From NCBI RefSeq assembly GCF_018130215.1, contig NZ_JAFCKQ010000057.1, forward strand, positions 1 to 53,232: a stretch of 53,232 nucleotides of DNA, given 5' to 3'. Shown here piece by piece: positions 1-7,953 of the stretch. Positions within the stretch are counted from its first letter, which is position 1, and the number at the start of each line of letters is the position of its first letter. The notes under the pieces were generated by a model. That model searched no databases, was not told the origin of the DNA, and was given only the letters and a program-made list of their open reading frames with translations. This stretch comes from Bradyrhizobium jicamae (lineage in GTDB: Bacteria; Pseudomonadota; Alphaproteobacteria; Rhizobiales; Xanthobacteraceae). A program made the position numbers and the translations under genes.

Positions 1-233
1 AAGCGATCCGCATAGCTCGTCCACGGCACGAACTCGTACTTCATCTCGATGCCGGACTGCTTGGTGAAGTCCTTGCCAAGCTCGACCAGAGCATTGGCAG
101 GATCCCACGCCGCCCAGCACAATGTGAGCTGCTTGCCTTGCGCGGCGGCCTCTCCGCCGCCGAACATTCCCAGCGCAGCGACCCCAACGACCGCGGACGC
201 CACTGCACTGCCGAGCCTCTTCAATTTCTGCAT
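1..233 (-). CDS. ABC transporter substrate-binding protein, N-terminal part (cut by window edge)
   Basis: Only the first 77 codons are present; the gene runs off the left edge. The protein opens with a Lys/Arg n-region, a hydrophobic stretch and an Ala-Gln-Gly cleavage-like end near residue 33, which is a Sec signal peptide. The mature start reads LTLCWAAWDPANALVELGKD, typical of extracellular solute-binding family 1 proteins that deliver sugars or polyols to an ABC importer in the periplasm. The ATG at 231-233 is preceded by a GAGGAG ribosome site on the minus strand. The substrate cannot be read from this fragment, and permease and ATPase genes are expected to the left, outside the window. 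Confidence 0.8.
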   Translation of the reverse strand, partial: MQKLKRLGSAVASAVVGVAALGMFGGGEAAAQGKQLTLCWAAWDPANALVELGKDFTKQSGIEMKYEFVPWTSYADR

Positions 234-399
234 ATCCGTCTCCTCTCTATCGTTGATGCACCTAACCCGCCCGACGCGCCCTTTCGGAACGACGCCAAGA
301 TCCTGAAATCGAGTCGATGAGCGATGCTGGAGAATGAGACGGACAGGTGCCGGAAACTGCGTCCGGACGGCTGGGCTCCCTCCACACATCGCTCGATGC

Positions 400-433
400 G
401 ATATGTTTATCTTTTTTGCGATACTAAACGTAT
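400..433. promoter_or_regulatory. Pair of operator-like dyads
   Basis: GATA-TGTT-TATC at 400-411 and ATAC-TAAAC-GTAT at 421-433 are two short inverted repeats whose centres lie about 21 bp apart, two helical turns. The heptamer TACTAAA also occurs twice (422-428 and 434-440). They sit about 170 bp upstream of the binding-protein start. A sugar-responsive repressor is a reasonable guess, but no regulator gene lies beside them. Confidence 0.3.
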
Positions 434-794
434 TACTAAATTCCCGGAACCGTCAAGCGGGTTTCTTGCGGGCCTTGCGAAAAGATCACCGGCGTTCGCG
501 CGCGCGACGCACCGGTTTGCAGCGCGGCAATTGGCTCGATGAGTTCTGCGGCCTTAACGGCATCGGCGGTGCAATCACGCCATCACGACATCCTTGCTGC
601 CCTATCATTGCAGGAGTGGTTGTGCACAGCCACATGACGATGCCGTTGGCCGGACCGTCGCCGGCAGCAATCGATCGGACGAATGGTCGACGATCGCGGC
701 TGGATATGGCATCAGGCGCCGCCAAACGCCGACAGTGGAGCACGACGCGCGCAGCATCTCGTCGCTGGCGGCGTTGTTTAATAATCTAAATTTA

Positions 795-806
795 CTGAAC
801 GTTCAG
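795..806. promoter_or_regulatory. 12-bp perfect palindrome
   Basis: CTGAAC-GTTCAG at 795-806 is a perfect palindrome in an AT-rich patch just past the 3' end of the DUF2066 gene. It resembles TetR-type half-site architecture, but nothing in the sequence identifies a binding protein. Confidence 0.25.
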
Positions 807-825
807 CTCTGATACCCCCTCAAGC

Positions 826-1659
826 TCATCTGGTCCGGCCCGGATCGCCATTGCCCGACAGCACCTGCGCGGCACCTCCAACACTGCGGACGAAGGCTTC
901 ATCAAACGTCACTCCGCGGAACCGCCATGTGTGATCCTTGCCCTGCCAGACCAACTGCCACTGCGTGGCCCAGCCGAGCTCGTTGTCGTCCCAGACCAGT
1001 CGTCCGACCAGCACGGCCTCGCTGCCGGATGCGATCGATGCCAGCGTCGCCAACGGCACGCTCAGCAGCTTCGCTGCCGTGACGTTCGCGGCCGCCAGCG
1101 CCGCGCTCGCGGGCAGCACGACATGCATGCCGCGCTTGTCCGCCGCAGCGGCGAGTGCATCGCGCTGCAAGTCCGACTGCGCACCATCCGTCGTGACGAT
1201 GAAATCCTTCGGACCCTGCTGCATCTCGACGAAGACGCCGAGCACGGGTCGGTGCGACAGCCACGGCTTCAAACCCAGCTCTCCGAGAAGACCGTCGACC
1301 TTCTTCCCGTCAAACTCCACCCTCAGATCGTAAGGCCGGTCACGGGTGCCCTGCTCGTCGCGATGCGGCTTGCCGGCGAACTGGTCGTGATAGCTGAAAT
1401 CGCTGACGAACTCCCGGGCCCTCGCCTTGTAAGGCACGAGCCTGATATCTCCGGCCAGTTCCGGCTGACCGGAGACCTTGATGAGGACGTCCTCGAGACA
1501 CGTACCGAAGCCAAGCAGGCGATTGGGCTCGAGCTGGCCGGTGACGACGGTCTGTGCGCGGTAGAGGTTGTCATCGGCCACCGCCGCGCTGCTGCAGCAG
1601 ACCAGCACTCCGGCGAGGATTGCGATGAGACTCCGCCCCGTTCCAAGCAAGGCCGACAT
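826..1659 (-). CDS. DUF2066 domain-containing exported protein
   Basis: 277 residues. The start at 1659 was chosen because GGGAGGTG lies four bases upstream and because it begins a clean signal peptide (MSALLGTGRSLIAILAGVLV, cleavage near AVADD). A longer frame to 1728 adds only a non-signal leader. The mature part looks like a DUF2066 protein: early segment DNLYRAQTVVTGQ, a conserved VLIKVSGQPEL, and the C-terminal pattern FDEAFVRSVGGAAQVLSG. The family has no established function; members are periplasmic or envelope proteins of proteobacteria. It is divergent from the dehydrogenase at 1859 with about 200 bp between them. Confidence 0.75.
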   Translation of the reverse strand: MSALLGTGRSLIAILAGVLVCCSSAAVADDNLYRAQTVVTGQLEPNRLLGFGTCLEDVLIKVSGQPELAGDIRLVPYKARAREFVSDFSYHDQFAGKPHRDEQGTRDRPYDLRVEFDGKKVDGLLGELGLKPWLSHRPVLGVFVEMQQGPKDFIVTTDGAQSDLQRDALAAAADKRGMHVVLPASAALAAANVTAAKLLSVPLATLASIASGSEAVLVGRLVWDDNELGWATQWQLVWQGKDHTWRFRGVTFDEAFVRSVGGAAQVLSGNGDPGRTR

Positions 1660-1858
1660 GGTCACCTCCCGCTTCGCGATCTCGCATTGCTGTCGACGCA
1701 GGTGGACCGCAATTTGCGGCGGTACCAACCGGTTCGGACATGGACGCCATGCTGCACCCGCACTATGGCCACCCGCGGCCAGCCTGACATATGCTTGGAC
1801 GTGCGCGGGTCACGCCTGGGGCGCGGCCCCGGCAGGCATGATGAGCAGGAGACGTCCC

Positions 1859-2872
1859 TTGAAGTGCTACGAGTTGCAGGGTCCAGGCGGCATTGACGCG
1901 CTGGCGTTGGTCGAGAAGCCGGTTCCGCAGGCCGGACCCGGCGAAGTCCTGGTGCGGCTGAAAGCAGCGACGCTGAACTACCGTGACCTGCTCACCGTCA
2001 AGGGCGGCTACGGCTCGCGGCAGAAGTTCCCGCTGGTGCCGGTGTCGGACGGCGCGGGCGTGGTCGAGGCGGTCGGCGCCGGCGCGAGAGGCTTCGCACC
2101 CGGCGACCGCGTCATCGGCAGCTTCTTCGAGAACTGGTTCGGTGGCGAGCCGAGCGAGGCGCGGATGCGCGCGGCGCTCGGCGGCAGCATCGATGGAGTG
2201 CTGACCGAATACCGCATATTCCCCGCGCATGCGCTGGTGCGCACGCCTGATCATCTCACCGACGTCGAGGCCGCCGCGCTGCCCTGCGCGGGCGTCACCG
2301 CATGGAGCGCGGTGGTCAAGCTCGGCGACCTCAAGCCGGGACAGACCGTGCTGACGCAGGGCACCGGCGGCGTCTCGCTGTTCGCGCTGCAATTCGCAAA
2401 GATGTGCGGCGCGCGGGTGATCGCGACCTCCTCCAGCGACGCCAAGATCGCGCGGCTGAAGCAACTCGGCGCCGATGTCACGCTCAACTACAAGACCACG
2501 CCCGACTGGGGCAAGAAGGCGCGCGAATTGACCGGGCACGGCGTCGATCTCGTCGTCGAGGTCGGCGGTGTCGGCACGCTGAACGAATCGATCCGCGCCA
2601 CCAGGATCGGCGGCACGATCGCCTTCATCGGCGTGCTCGCGGGCCCCGCGCCGTCGGAGACGCGGCTGCCGCTGATGGTGATGCAGCAGCAGCGGCTGCA
2701 AGGCGTCACCGTCGGCTCGATCGAGGACCTTCAGGCGCTCGCCGACGGCATCAGCATGCATGGCGTCAAGCCCGTCGTCGACAAGGTCTTCGCTTTCGAT
2801 CAGGCGAAGGATGCGTTCTCCTACATGGCGAGCGGTGCGCATTTCGGGAAGGTCGCGATCTCGATCGGCTAG
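1859..2872 (+). CDS. Zinc-type alcohol dehydrogenase / quinone oxidoreductase family (NADPH-dependent)
   Basis: 337 residues, the usual length for this medium-chain reductase family. I chose the TTG at 1859 because AGGAG lies seven bases upstream and the protein then begins LKCYELQGPGG, as family members usually begin (M)KxYEL. The N-terminal GroES-like domain is followed by a nucleotide-binding fold with TQGTGGVSLFALQFAKMCGA around residues 167-186. Structural zinc cysteines are not evident, favouring a zinc-free quinone-oxidoreductase-like enzyme that reduces carbonyl or enone substrates with NAD(P)H. Its stop codon overlaps the stop of the convergent enoyl-CoA hydratase gene. Confidence 0.85.
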   Translation: MKCYELQGPGGIDALALVEKPVPQAGPGEVLVRLKAATLNYRDLLTVKGGYGSRQKFPLVPVSDGAGVVEAVGAGARGFAPGDRVIGSFFENWFGGEPSEARMRAALGGSIDGVLTEYRIFPAHALVRTPDHLTDVEAAALPCAGVTAWSAVVKLGDLKPGQTVLTQGTGGVSLFALQFAKMCGARVIATSSSDAKIARLKQLGADVTLNYKTTPDWGKKARELTGHGVDLVVEVGGVGTLNESIRATRIGGTIAFIGVLAGPAPSETRLPLMVMQQQRLQGVTVGSIEDLQALADGISMHGVKPVVDKVFAFDQAKDAFSYMASGAHFGKVAISIG

Positions 2873-3642
2873 CGCCCGGTGAACTGCGCCTTGCGTTTCT
2901 CGACGAAGGCCTTGCGACCCTCCAGCGCATCGGCGCTCTGGCGGATCTCCGACTGCACCTCGATCTCGCGGCGGAATTGTGCGGCATAGCTCGCATCCTC
3001 GCTCTCCTCGAGCAGCGCGCGCGTTGCGACCAGCGCCCGGGTCGGGCCATCGGCAAGGCGGCGGGCGAGCGCCTTCGCCTCGTCGAGCAATCCTGCGTCG
3101 TCGACGACCTCGCGCACCAGTCCCCATTCCTTCGCCCGTTCGGCGGAGAGCGGCTCGTTGGTCAGCATCAGCTCGAGCGCGCGCTGGCGGCCGATCAGCC
3201 GCGGCAGCAGCCAGGTCGAGCCGAGATCAGGCACCAGCCCGATCCGGCTGAACACCTGGATGAAGCTCGCAGAGCGCGCCGCGACGATGATGTCGCCGGA
3301 CATCGCGAGGCTGAAGCCGCCGCCGGCCGCGACGCCGTTCACCGCGACCACGACCGGCACGCGGCATTGCCGCAAGGCCTGCATGGCCGGCCAGTAATGC
3401 GTCATCACGCCGGTGACGATGTCATTGCCGAGCGACTGGAACGCCTTGAGGTTCTGACCCGAGCAGAAGCCGCGCCCCTCGCCGGTCAAGATCAGCGCAC
3501 GGGTGCCACCATCGCCAGTGATCTCGCAGATCGCGGTCGCGAGATCGCCGAGCAGTTCCGGCGTCATCGCGTTCAGGCTGGCAGGATCGTTCAGCGTCAG
3601 GATGCCGACAGCGCCGTCGCGCTCGCGCTTTACCGCGGTCAT
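2869..3642 (-). CDS. Enoyl-CoA hydratase/isomerase family protein (crotonase)
   Basis: 257 residues, standard crotonase length. Diagnostic segments are LTLNDPASLNAMTPEL, GRGFCSGQNLKAF (first oxyanion-hole loop), VNGVAAGGGFSLAMSGDIIV (second oxyanion loop) and FSRIGLVPDLGSTWLLPRLI, which resembles 2-(1,2-epoxyphenyl)acetyl-CoA isomerase (PaaG)-type enzymes. It ends EKRKAQFTGR, as many family members do. It would act on acyl-CoA thioesters in fatty-acid or aromatic-acid catabolism; the exact substrate is not visible. It faces the dehydrogenase tail to tail with a 4-nt overlap and shares a divergent promoter region with the gamma-glutamyltransferase. Confidence 0.85.
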   Translation of the reverse strand: MTAVKRERDGAVGILTLNDPASLNAMTPELLGDLATAICEITGDGGTRALILTGEGRGFCSGQNLKAFQSLGNDIVTGVMTHYWPAMQALRQCRVPVVVAVNGVAAGGGFSLAMSGDIIVAARSASFIQVFSRIGLVPDLGSTWLLPRLIGRQRALELMLTNEPLSAERAKEWGLVREVVDDAGLLDEAKALARRLADGPTRALVATRALLEESEDASYAAQFRREIEVQSEIRQSADALEGRKAFVEKRKAQFTGR

Positions 3643-3661
3643 TTTCCACTCCCTGGAATTG

Positions 3662-3731
3662 GTTGTTCTTGCACTGACTGTGCCATGCTTGGCATGCTAC
3701 GCCAACGTCCCCCGCCAGCAACAAGAACAAC
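3662..3731. promoter_or_regulatory. Long-armed inverted repeat in a divergent promoter region
   Basis: GTTGTTCTTG at 3662-3671 and CAAGAACAAC at 3722-3731 are perfect 10-bp inverted arms, 50 bp apart. Between them lies a second dyad, CATGC-TTG-GCATG at 3684-3696. All of it sits in the 100 bp between the hydratase start (3642) and the gamma-glutamyltransferase start (3743). Shared regulator binding or looping is possible; the binding factor is unknown. Confidence 0.35.
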
Positions 3732-3742
3732 GAAAGCGCGCC

Positions 3743-5332
3743 ATGCCCGACCAGTTCTCCAACTCGCAAGTGATCCGCAAACCCGCCGTCAGCGCCAAAG
3801 GCGGCATTGTCGCCGCACAGTCGCGCAAGGCCGCCGAGGTCGGCGCGGAGGTATTGGCCAACGGCGGCGATTGCGTCGACGCGGTGATTGCAACCACCTT
3901 TGCGCTCGGCGTGCTGGAGCCCTGGATGAGCGGCGCCGGCGGCGGCGGGGCGATGGTGCTGTATCGCGCCCGCGACAACCGCGTCGAGGTGATCGACTAC
4001 GGCATGCGTGCGCCGGACAGCCTGCGTGTCCAGGATTTTCCGCTGACCGACGGTGCTGCCTCCGACATTTTCCCCTGGGCACGGGTCAAGGACGACCGCA
4101 ATCTGCACGGCCCCGGTTCGATCGCGGTTCCCGGCGTGGTCGCCGGCATGGAGGAAGCGCATCGCCGCCACGGCAGATTGCCGTGGAAGGACCTGCTGGC
4201 GCCGAGCGTGAAGCTCGCCGGCGAGGGCCTCCTGGTCGACTGGTGGACGACGGCGATGATCGCGAGCTCGGCGGCCGATCTGCGCCGCTATCCGGCCAGC
4301 GCCGCAGCCTATCTGCAGGACGGGCTGCCGCCCAATGCGCAATGGGGCGTCAGGTCGACCGTGCGCATGCCGCAGGATAAGCTCAAGGCCACGATGGCGC
4401 AACTCGCCGCGGCAGGACCGCGCGATTTCTATCAGGGCGACCTCGCGCGCTCGATCGCCGACGACATCCAGGCCGCCGGCGGCGCATTGTCGGTGCGCGA
4501 TCTCGCCTCGTTCCGCGCGCATTCGCGCGACCCGCTGGCGATCCCCTATCGCGGCGGCACGGTCTACGCGACTCCGGAATTGACCGCGGGCCCCACCATG
4601 GCACGCACGCTCGGCCTGTTGCAGAAGGCGTTCACGCCGGCAAATGGCGGTCCGGACGCCGCGACCTACACGGCTTATGCCGAGGCTCTGCAGGCCGCCT
4701 ATCGCGAACGGCTGAAGGACATGGGCGACGTCGACGGCCGTCGCTCGCTCGGCGCGGAGGCGATCGCGCCTTCCTGCACCACGCATTTCTCGGCGGTCGA
4801 CCGCGACGGCAACATGGCCGCGGTGACGCAGACCCTGCTGTCGAACTTCGGGTCGAAATTCGTGACTCCGAGCACCGGGCTGACCATGAACAACGGCATC
4901 ATGTGGTTCGATCCGGCGCAAGGCAATCCGAACTCGCTCGCACCCGGCAAGCGCTGCCTGACCAACTACACGCCCGTCGTGGCGCAGGCCGCCGACGGCC
5001 GCAGGCTCGCGGCCGGTGCGTCGGGCGGCCGCCGCATCCTGCCCGCGGTGTCGCAGCTCCTTTCTTTCGTGATGGACTACGGCATGGACCTCGACGCCGC
5101 GATCCACCAGCCGCGCATCGACGCCAGCGAGGGCGCGGTCGTGATCGGCGACGTGCGGCTTCCCGTGGCCGTGCGCGAAAGCCTGCGCGGACGTTTCGAC
5201 TTCGAAGAGGCGCGCATCCAGAATTTGCCGATGAAGTTCGCCTGCCCAAGCCTCGTGCTGCGCGACGGCGCCACCAACAGCGGCGCCACCGAGCCGTTCC
5301 AGCCCTGGGGCGACGCTGTCCCGGAAGCATGA
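3743..5332 (+). CDS. ggt: Gamma-glutamyltransferase family protein
   Basis: 529 residues. The ATG at 3743 begins MPDQFSNSQVIRKPAVSAKGG, without a signal peptide, so unlike E. coli Ggt this enzyme appears cytosolic. The large-subunit hallmark NGGDCVDAVIATTFALGVLEP and the glycine-rich GAGGGG are present near residues 33-70. The self-processing site reads CTTHFSAVDRDGNM; Thr346 (codon 4778-4780) aligns with the catalytic nucleophile of the TTHxSxVD motif. The C-terminal small subunit continues through LTNYTPVV and ASGGRRILPAVSQLL. The family hydrolyses or transfers gamma-glutamyl groups, for example of glutathione. A crotonase follows 41 bp downstream and may be cotranscribed. Confidence 0.85.
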   Translation: MPDQFSNSQVIRKPAVSAKGGIVAAQSRKAAEVGAEVLANGGDCVDAVIATTFALGVLEPWMSGAGGGGAMVLYRARDNRVEVIDYGMRAPDSLRVQDFPLTDGAASDIFPWARVKDDRNLHGPGSIAVPGVVAGMEEAHRRHGRLPWKDLLAPSVKLAGEGLLVDWWTTAMIASSAADLRRYPASAAAYLQDGLPPNAQWGVRSTVRMPQDKLKATMAQLAAAGPRDFYQGDLARSIADDIQAAGGALSVRDLASFRAHSRDPLAIPYRGGTVYATPELTAGPTMARTLGLLQKAFTPANGGPDAATYTAYAEALQAAYRERLKDMGDVDGRRSLGAEAIAPSCTTHFSAVDRDGNMAAVTQTLLSNFGSKFVTPSTGLTMNNGIMWFDPAQGNPNSLAPGKRCLTNYTPVVAQAADGRRLAAGASGGRRILPAVSQLLSFVMDYGMDLDAAIHQPRIDASEGAVVIGDVRLPVAVRESLRGRFDFEEARIQNLPMKFACPSLVLRDGATNSGATEPFQPWGDAVPEA

Positions 5333-5373
5333 GACGATCACCGCAACAACCATAACATCCCGGGGAGACCGTC

Positions 5374-6228
5374 ATGAGCTACGAGCAGATCACATGCGAG
5401 ATCGACGGACCGCTGATGATCCTGACACTGAACCGTCCGGACAAGCTCAACGCCTATACCGGCACGATGGGAGCGGAGGTCGCCGACGCTTTTCATCGCG
5501 CCGATGAGGACGACGCCGTTCGCGCCATCATCGTCACGGGTGCGGGCCGCGCCTTCTGTGCCGGCGCCGACGTCTCGGGCGGCGCCAAGAGCTTCGACAC
5601 CTCAGGCAGCCACGGCGCGGGCGTGTTCGCGAGTTCCGGCCAGCGCAGCGGCCGCTTCATCGAGGCGATCTTCAACTGCCGGAAACCGTCGATCGCGGCG
5701 ATCAACGGTGCTGCCGTCGGGGTCGGCATCACGATGACGCTGCCGATGGATGTGCGCATAGCTGCAGACGGTGCCAGGATCGGCTTCATCTTTGCCCGCC
5801 GCGGCCTCGTGCCGGAAGCAGGCAGCGCATGGTTTCTGCCAAAGCTCGTCGGGCTGCCGCAATCGCTGCGCTGGTGCCTCTCGGGCCGCACCTTCGATGC
5901 GGACGAAGCCCACAAGGGTGGGCTCGTCAGCGAGGTCGTCACATCAGCGCAATTGATGGAGCGGGCGCGGCAGATCGCCGCGGAAATGACGTCGGAGACA
6001 TCGGCGGTGTCGATCGCGCTGACCCGCCAGATGCTGTGGCGGTTCGCGGGCGCGCCCGATCCGTTCGAGTTGCTCGCGATCGACAAGCCGATGTCGATCG
6101 AGCGCGGCGGCCACGCCGATGTACGCGAGGGCGTGCAGTCGTTCATGGAGAAGCGGAAGCCCGCGTTTCCGGGCAAGGTCTCGCAGGACATGCCGAGCCA
6201 GTATCCGTGGTGGCGGACCGCGAAATAG
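5374..6228 (+). CDS. Enoyl-CoA hydratase/isomerase family protein
   Basis: 284 residues; start supported by GGGGAGA a few bases upstream. Crotonase signatures: LTLNRPDKLNAYTGTMGAEV, GRAFCAGADVSGG (first oxyanion loop), INGAAVGVGITMTLPMDVRI (second loop) and FARRGLVPEAGSAWFLPKLV. The Glu in LVPEAGS matches the catalytic glutamate position. The tail FMEKRKPAFPGKVSQDMPSQ is slightly long for the family. It probably hydrates or isomerises an acyl-CoA in the cytoplasm. It differs clearly from the crotonase at 2869 and so is not a recent duplicate. It is followed by a long repeat-filled gap. Confidence 0.85.
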   Translation: MSYEQITCEIDGPLMILTLNRPDKLNAYTGTMGAEVADAFHRADEDDAVRAIIVTGAGRAFCAGADVSGGAKSFDTSGSHGAGVFASSGQRSGRFIEAIFNCRKPSIAAINGAAVGVGITMTLPMDVRIAADGARIGFIFARRGLVPEAGSAWFLPKLVGLPQSLRWCLSGRTFDADEAHKGGLVSEVVTSAQLMERARQIAAEMTSETSAVSIALTRQMLWRFAGAPDPFELLAIDKPMSIERGGHADVREGVQSFMEKRKPAFPGKVSQDMPSQYPWWRTAK

Positions 6229-6352
6229 CGCGCCGCAGCGTACTGGATTCACGCATGCGCACGCATGACAGTGGTGTGGATGTGAGACCGCATTCTCGCG
6301 ACATGTCTCGTCCGAGTCTTGCTGTTCATTGTCGCCACTCTGCGAATAGAGG

Positions 6353-6512
6353 GCGCAGGGAAAGCCGGGTGCCGATCGCACCCATGGGTCCCGTGCAACA
6401 AAAAGCACGGGGGTAGGACCACAGGTGTAACCGGAGCAATCCGGCTTTCCCTGCGCGATGGTTTACGGCTTATACGTGCTCCCCCCGGTGAGACTGGGCT
6501 TTTTTGTCACCG
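6353..6512. repeat. Interspersed structured repeat with nested hairpins
   Basis: The outer arms GCGCAGGGAAAGCCGG (6353-6368) and CCGGCTTTCCCTGCGC (6441-6456) are a perfect 16-bp inverted repeat. Nested inside is CCCGTGC-N8-GCACGGG (6390-6396 / 6405-6411). A third hairpin, CGGTGA/TCACCG (6486-6491 / 6507-6512), encloses a T-rich loop. I recognise this arrangement as a multi-copy intergenic element of Bradyrhizobium-type genomes. It may be a non-autonomous mobile sequence or a structured RNA; the nested pairing would support either. Confidence 0.65.
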
Positions 6513-6856
6513 TTTTCAGCAAGGACGTGAGTCTCTCACTGACAAGACACCTGCCACTAGGGCGTCAGGCCTGCACGACTTCGCCGTCCGCATCCGCCAC
6601 GATCGTCAATCGTGACGTCAGCGTCCACCGCATCTCACCGTAACACTCGTGACGATCGCGATGCGCCCCTCAATCGGGTGAGACGGGCGGAATTGAACAT
6701 CTGATTTGCCCGACGACGGAAACGCTATTTTGCCCGTCGGGTTATTTCGTCGCACCTCGCCATTCCGGGGCCCGGCAAATGCGATTGCCTGTCGACCGGA
6801 CTTGACCACTGACAGGAGTCCTAAGCCGGCCGCAACGCGATATCGCATCTCGTGGT

Positions 6857-6944
6857 CTAAAGCGCGACGAGATAAGGCTGGTTCGTCATCGCGCTTTAGC
6901 TCTTTGTTTGAGCATGACCTCCGCGCAAACGCGTTCCGCGTTTG
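6857..6944. repeat. Interspersed palindromic repeat (AAAGCGCGA type)
   Basis: CTAAAGCGCGACGA (6857-6870) and TCATCGCGCTTTAG (6886-6899) form 14-bp arms with one mismatch. A second hairpin, CAAACGCG-TTC-CGCGTTTG (6926-6944), follows. The run to about 6984 ends with CTTTTCCGGATCATCC, which also recurs with this element in rhizobial genomes as far as I recall. The element ends directly at the 3' end of the GST gene and may act as its transcription stop. Confidence 0.6.
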
Positions 6945-6984
6945 TCGCGAGGGAAGACCGCTGCACACTTTTCCGGATCATCCT

Positions 6985-7920
6985 CTAGGCAGCCTCCGCC
7001 ACGGCGGCCACATCGAAGCCGACCCTCGGGAAGTGAAGATTCACCATGCCGACCGAGGGATCCTCGTGCCGGATGACGATCTCATCGGCCGTCCAGGCGA
7101 GAACGTTGCCATGGACGGGATTGCCGTAGTCGTCGGGCGTCACGCTGACCCGGTCGCCGCGCCGGATTCCGACCGTTTGCGCTTCCGACGACCAGCCGCC
7201 GGGTTCACCCGGTTGATTGACACGGGCGATCTCGATCGCATCGTCGGGCGTCATGTCGGTGTGCTGGCCATGCCCGAGAGCCGCAACGCGCGCATACCAG
7301 GGGTCAACCACGTCAGGGAATGCGATGAGCTCCCCGATCTCCGGGCCGCCATTCTGCCGAGCGAACCAGATTGGGTGATAGGCCGACAAGTCCGCCGCGG
7401 AAGGATTCTCTCCGAGGATGAACTTGCGGCCATCGGAAAGAACCTCGGCAAGCCAGGCGAGATGCGCATTGACCCGCTGCAGAAATATCGGCCGCCTCGG
7501 CAGCAGCGCTTGCGGATCGAGGTTGACGCGGAACAGGGGGCGCCGCTCATCGACAAGCTCCTGGGGGATTTTTCCAGCCATATTGCCGATCGTGAGACAT
7601 ACGGCATTCATGAAGGATCCCTTCTCGATCCACCAGCCGAAGGCCTTGGCGAGGCCTGCCTCGCCCTTGGGATAAAGTGCGCCTGAGCTTCCCAGCTTTT
7701 CGATGACGTGAAGAATGAGAAGCGTGTCGCAATAAAACTCTGCCCCGATCTGGAGAACGGGCGTGCGCCGGTAGCCACCCGTCATCGGTGTGAGCTTGGG
7801 ACGCGGTGTCCAGACCGGGATCTCGACCGAACGCCAGCTCTGGCCCTTGAGGCCGAGCGCCAACCGTATCTTCTCCGAGTAAGGCGAGAGCTGGTAGTGA
7901 TGCAGAATGACCTCGGACAT
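6985..7920 (-). CDS. Glutathione S-transferase family protein
   Basis: 311 residues. The N-terminal thioredoxin-like domain reads MSEVILHHYQLSPYSEKIRL, with a Ser-rather-than-Cys active-site context (SPYSEK), then GYRRTPVLQIGAEFYCDTLL carrying the cis-proline and the glutathione-contact region. A helical GST C-terminal domain follows (SAADLSAYHPIWFARQNG). Residues after about 220 extend beyond a normal GST of roughly 210-230, and this extra C-terminal domain of about 85 residues has no recognised function. It lies downstream of a cupin and a monooxygenase on the same strand and is probably cotranscribed with them, suggesting detoxification. Confidence 0.8.
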   Translation of the reverse strand: MSEVILHHYQLSPYSEKIRLALGLKGQSWRSVEIPVWTPRPKLTPMTGGYRRTPVLQIGAEFYCDTLLILHVIEKLGSSGALYPKGEAGLAKAFGWWIEKGSFMNAVCLTIGNMAGKIPQELVDERRPLFRVNLDPQALLPRRPIFLQRVNAHLAWLAEVLSDGRKFILGENPSAADLSAYHPIWFARQNGGPEIGELIAFPDVVDPWYARVAALGHGQHTDMTPDDAIEIARVNQPGEPGGWSSEAQTVGIRRGDRVSVTPDDYGNPVHGNVLAWTADEIVIRHEDPSVGMVNLHFPRVGFDVAAVAEAA

Positions 7921-7953
7921 CTGTTTCTCTCCCTGCGTTTGACCTTGAGCCGG

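Larger units (their letters stand above)
234..825. other. 592-bp gap: upstream region of the binding-protein gene, with a coding-like remnant
   Basis: I see no convincing gene here. The stretch 400-440 is AT-rich in an otherwise GC-rich context and probably carries promoter elements for the binding-protein gene to its left. On the minus strand about 430-585 reads as a coding-like peptide (ADAVKAAELIEPIAALQTGA within it) that ends at a TAG near 440 but has no start codon and is closed upstream by a stop. It could be the tail of a decayed gene. The right end holds a 12-bp palindrome, listed separately. Confidence 0.5.
6229..6984. other. 756-bp intergenic region filled with interspersed repeats
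   Basis: No gene is supported in this stretch. Short frames here have no ribosome sites and cut across palindromes. It contains at least two structured repeat elements, annotated separately (6353-6512 and 6857-6944), both of a kind I recognise as recurring between genes in Bradyrhizobium and relatives. The middle part 6600-6850 shows smaller inverted stretches (for example ACGATCGTCAATCGTGACG near 6600) and nothing else that I can name. Confidence 0.6.

Noticed and set aside
334..789. 151-codon plus-strand open frame in the first gap
   Set aside because: Arg/Pro-rich composition typical of wrong-frame translation in GC-rich DNA, no ribosome site, and no recognisable motif.
3422..5353. 643-codon minus-strand open frame opposite the gamma-glutamyltransferase
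   Set aside because: Antisense shadow, no start signal and low-quality composition.
6319..6643. Short plus-strand open frames in the repeat-filled gap
   Set aside because: They run through the arms of inverted repeats; such frames recur with the repeat element and are not independent genes.
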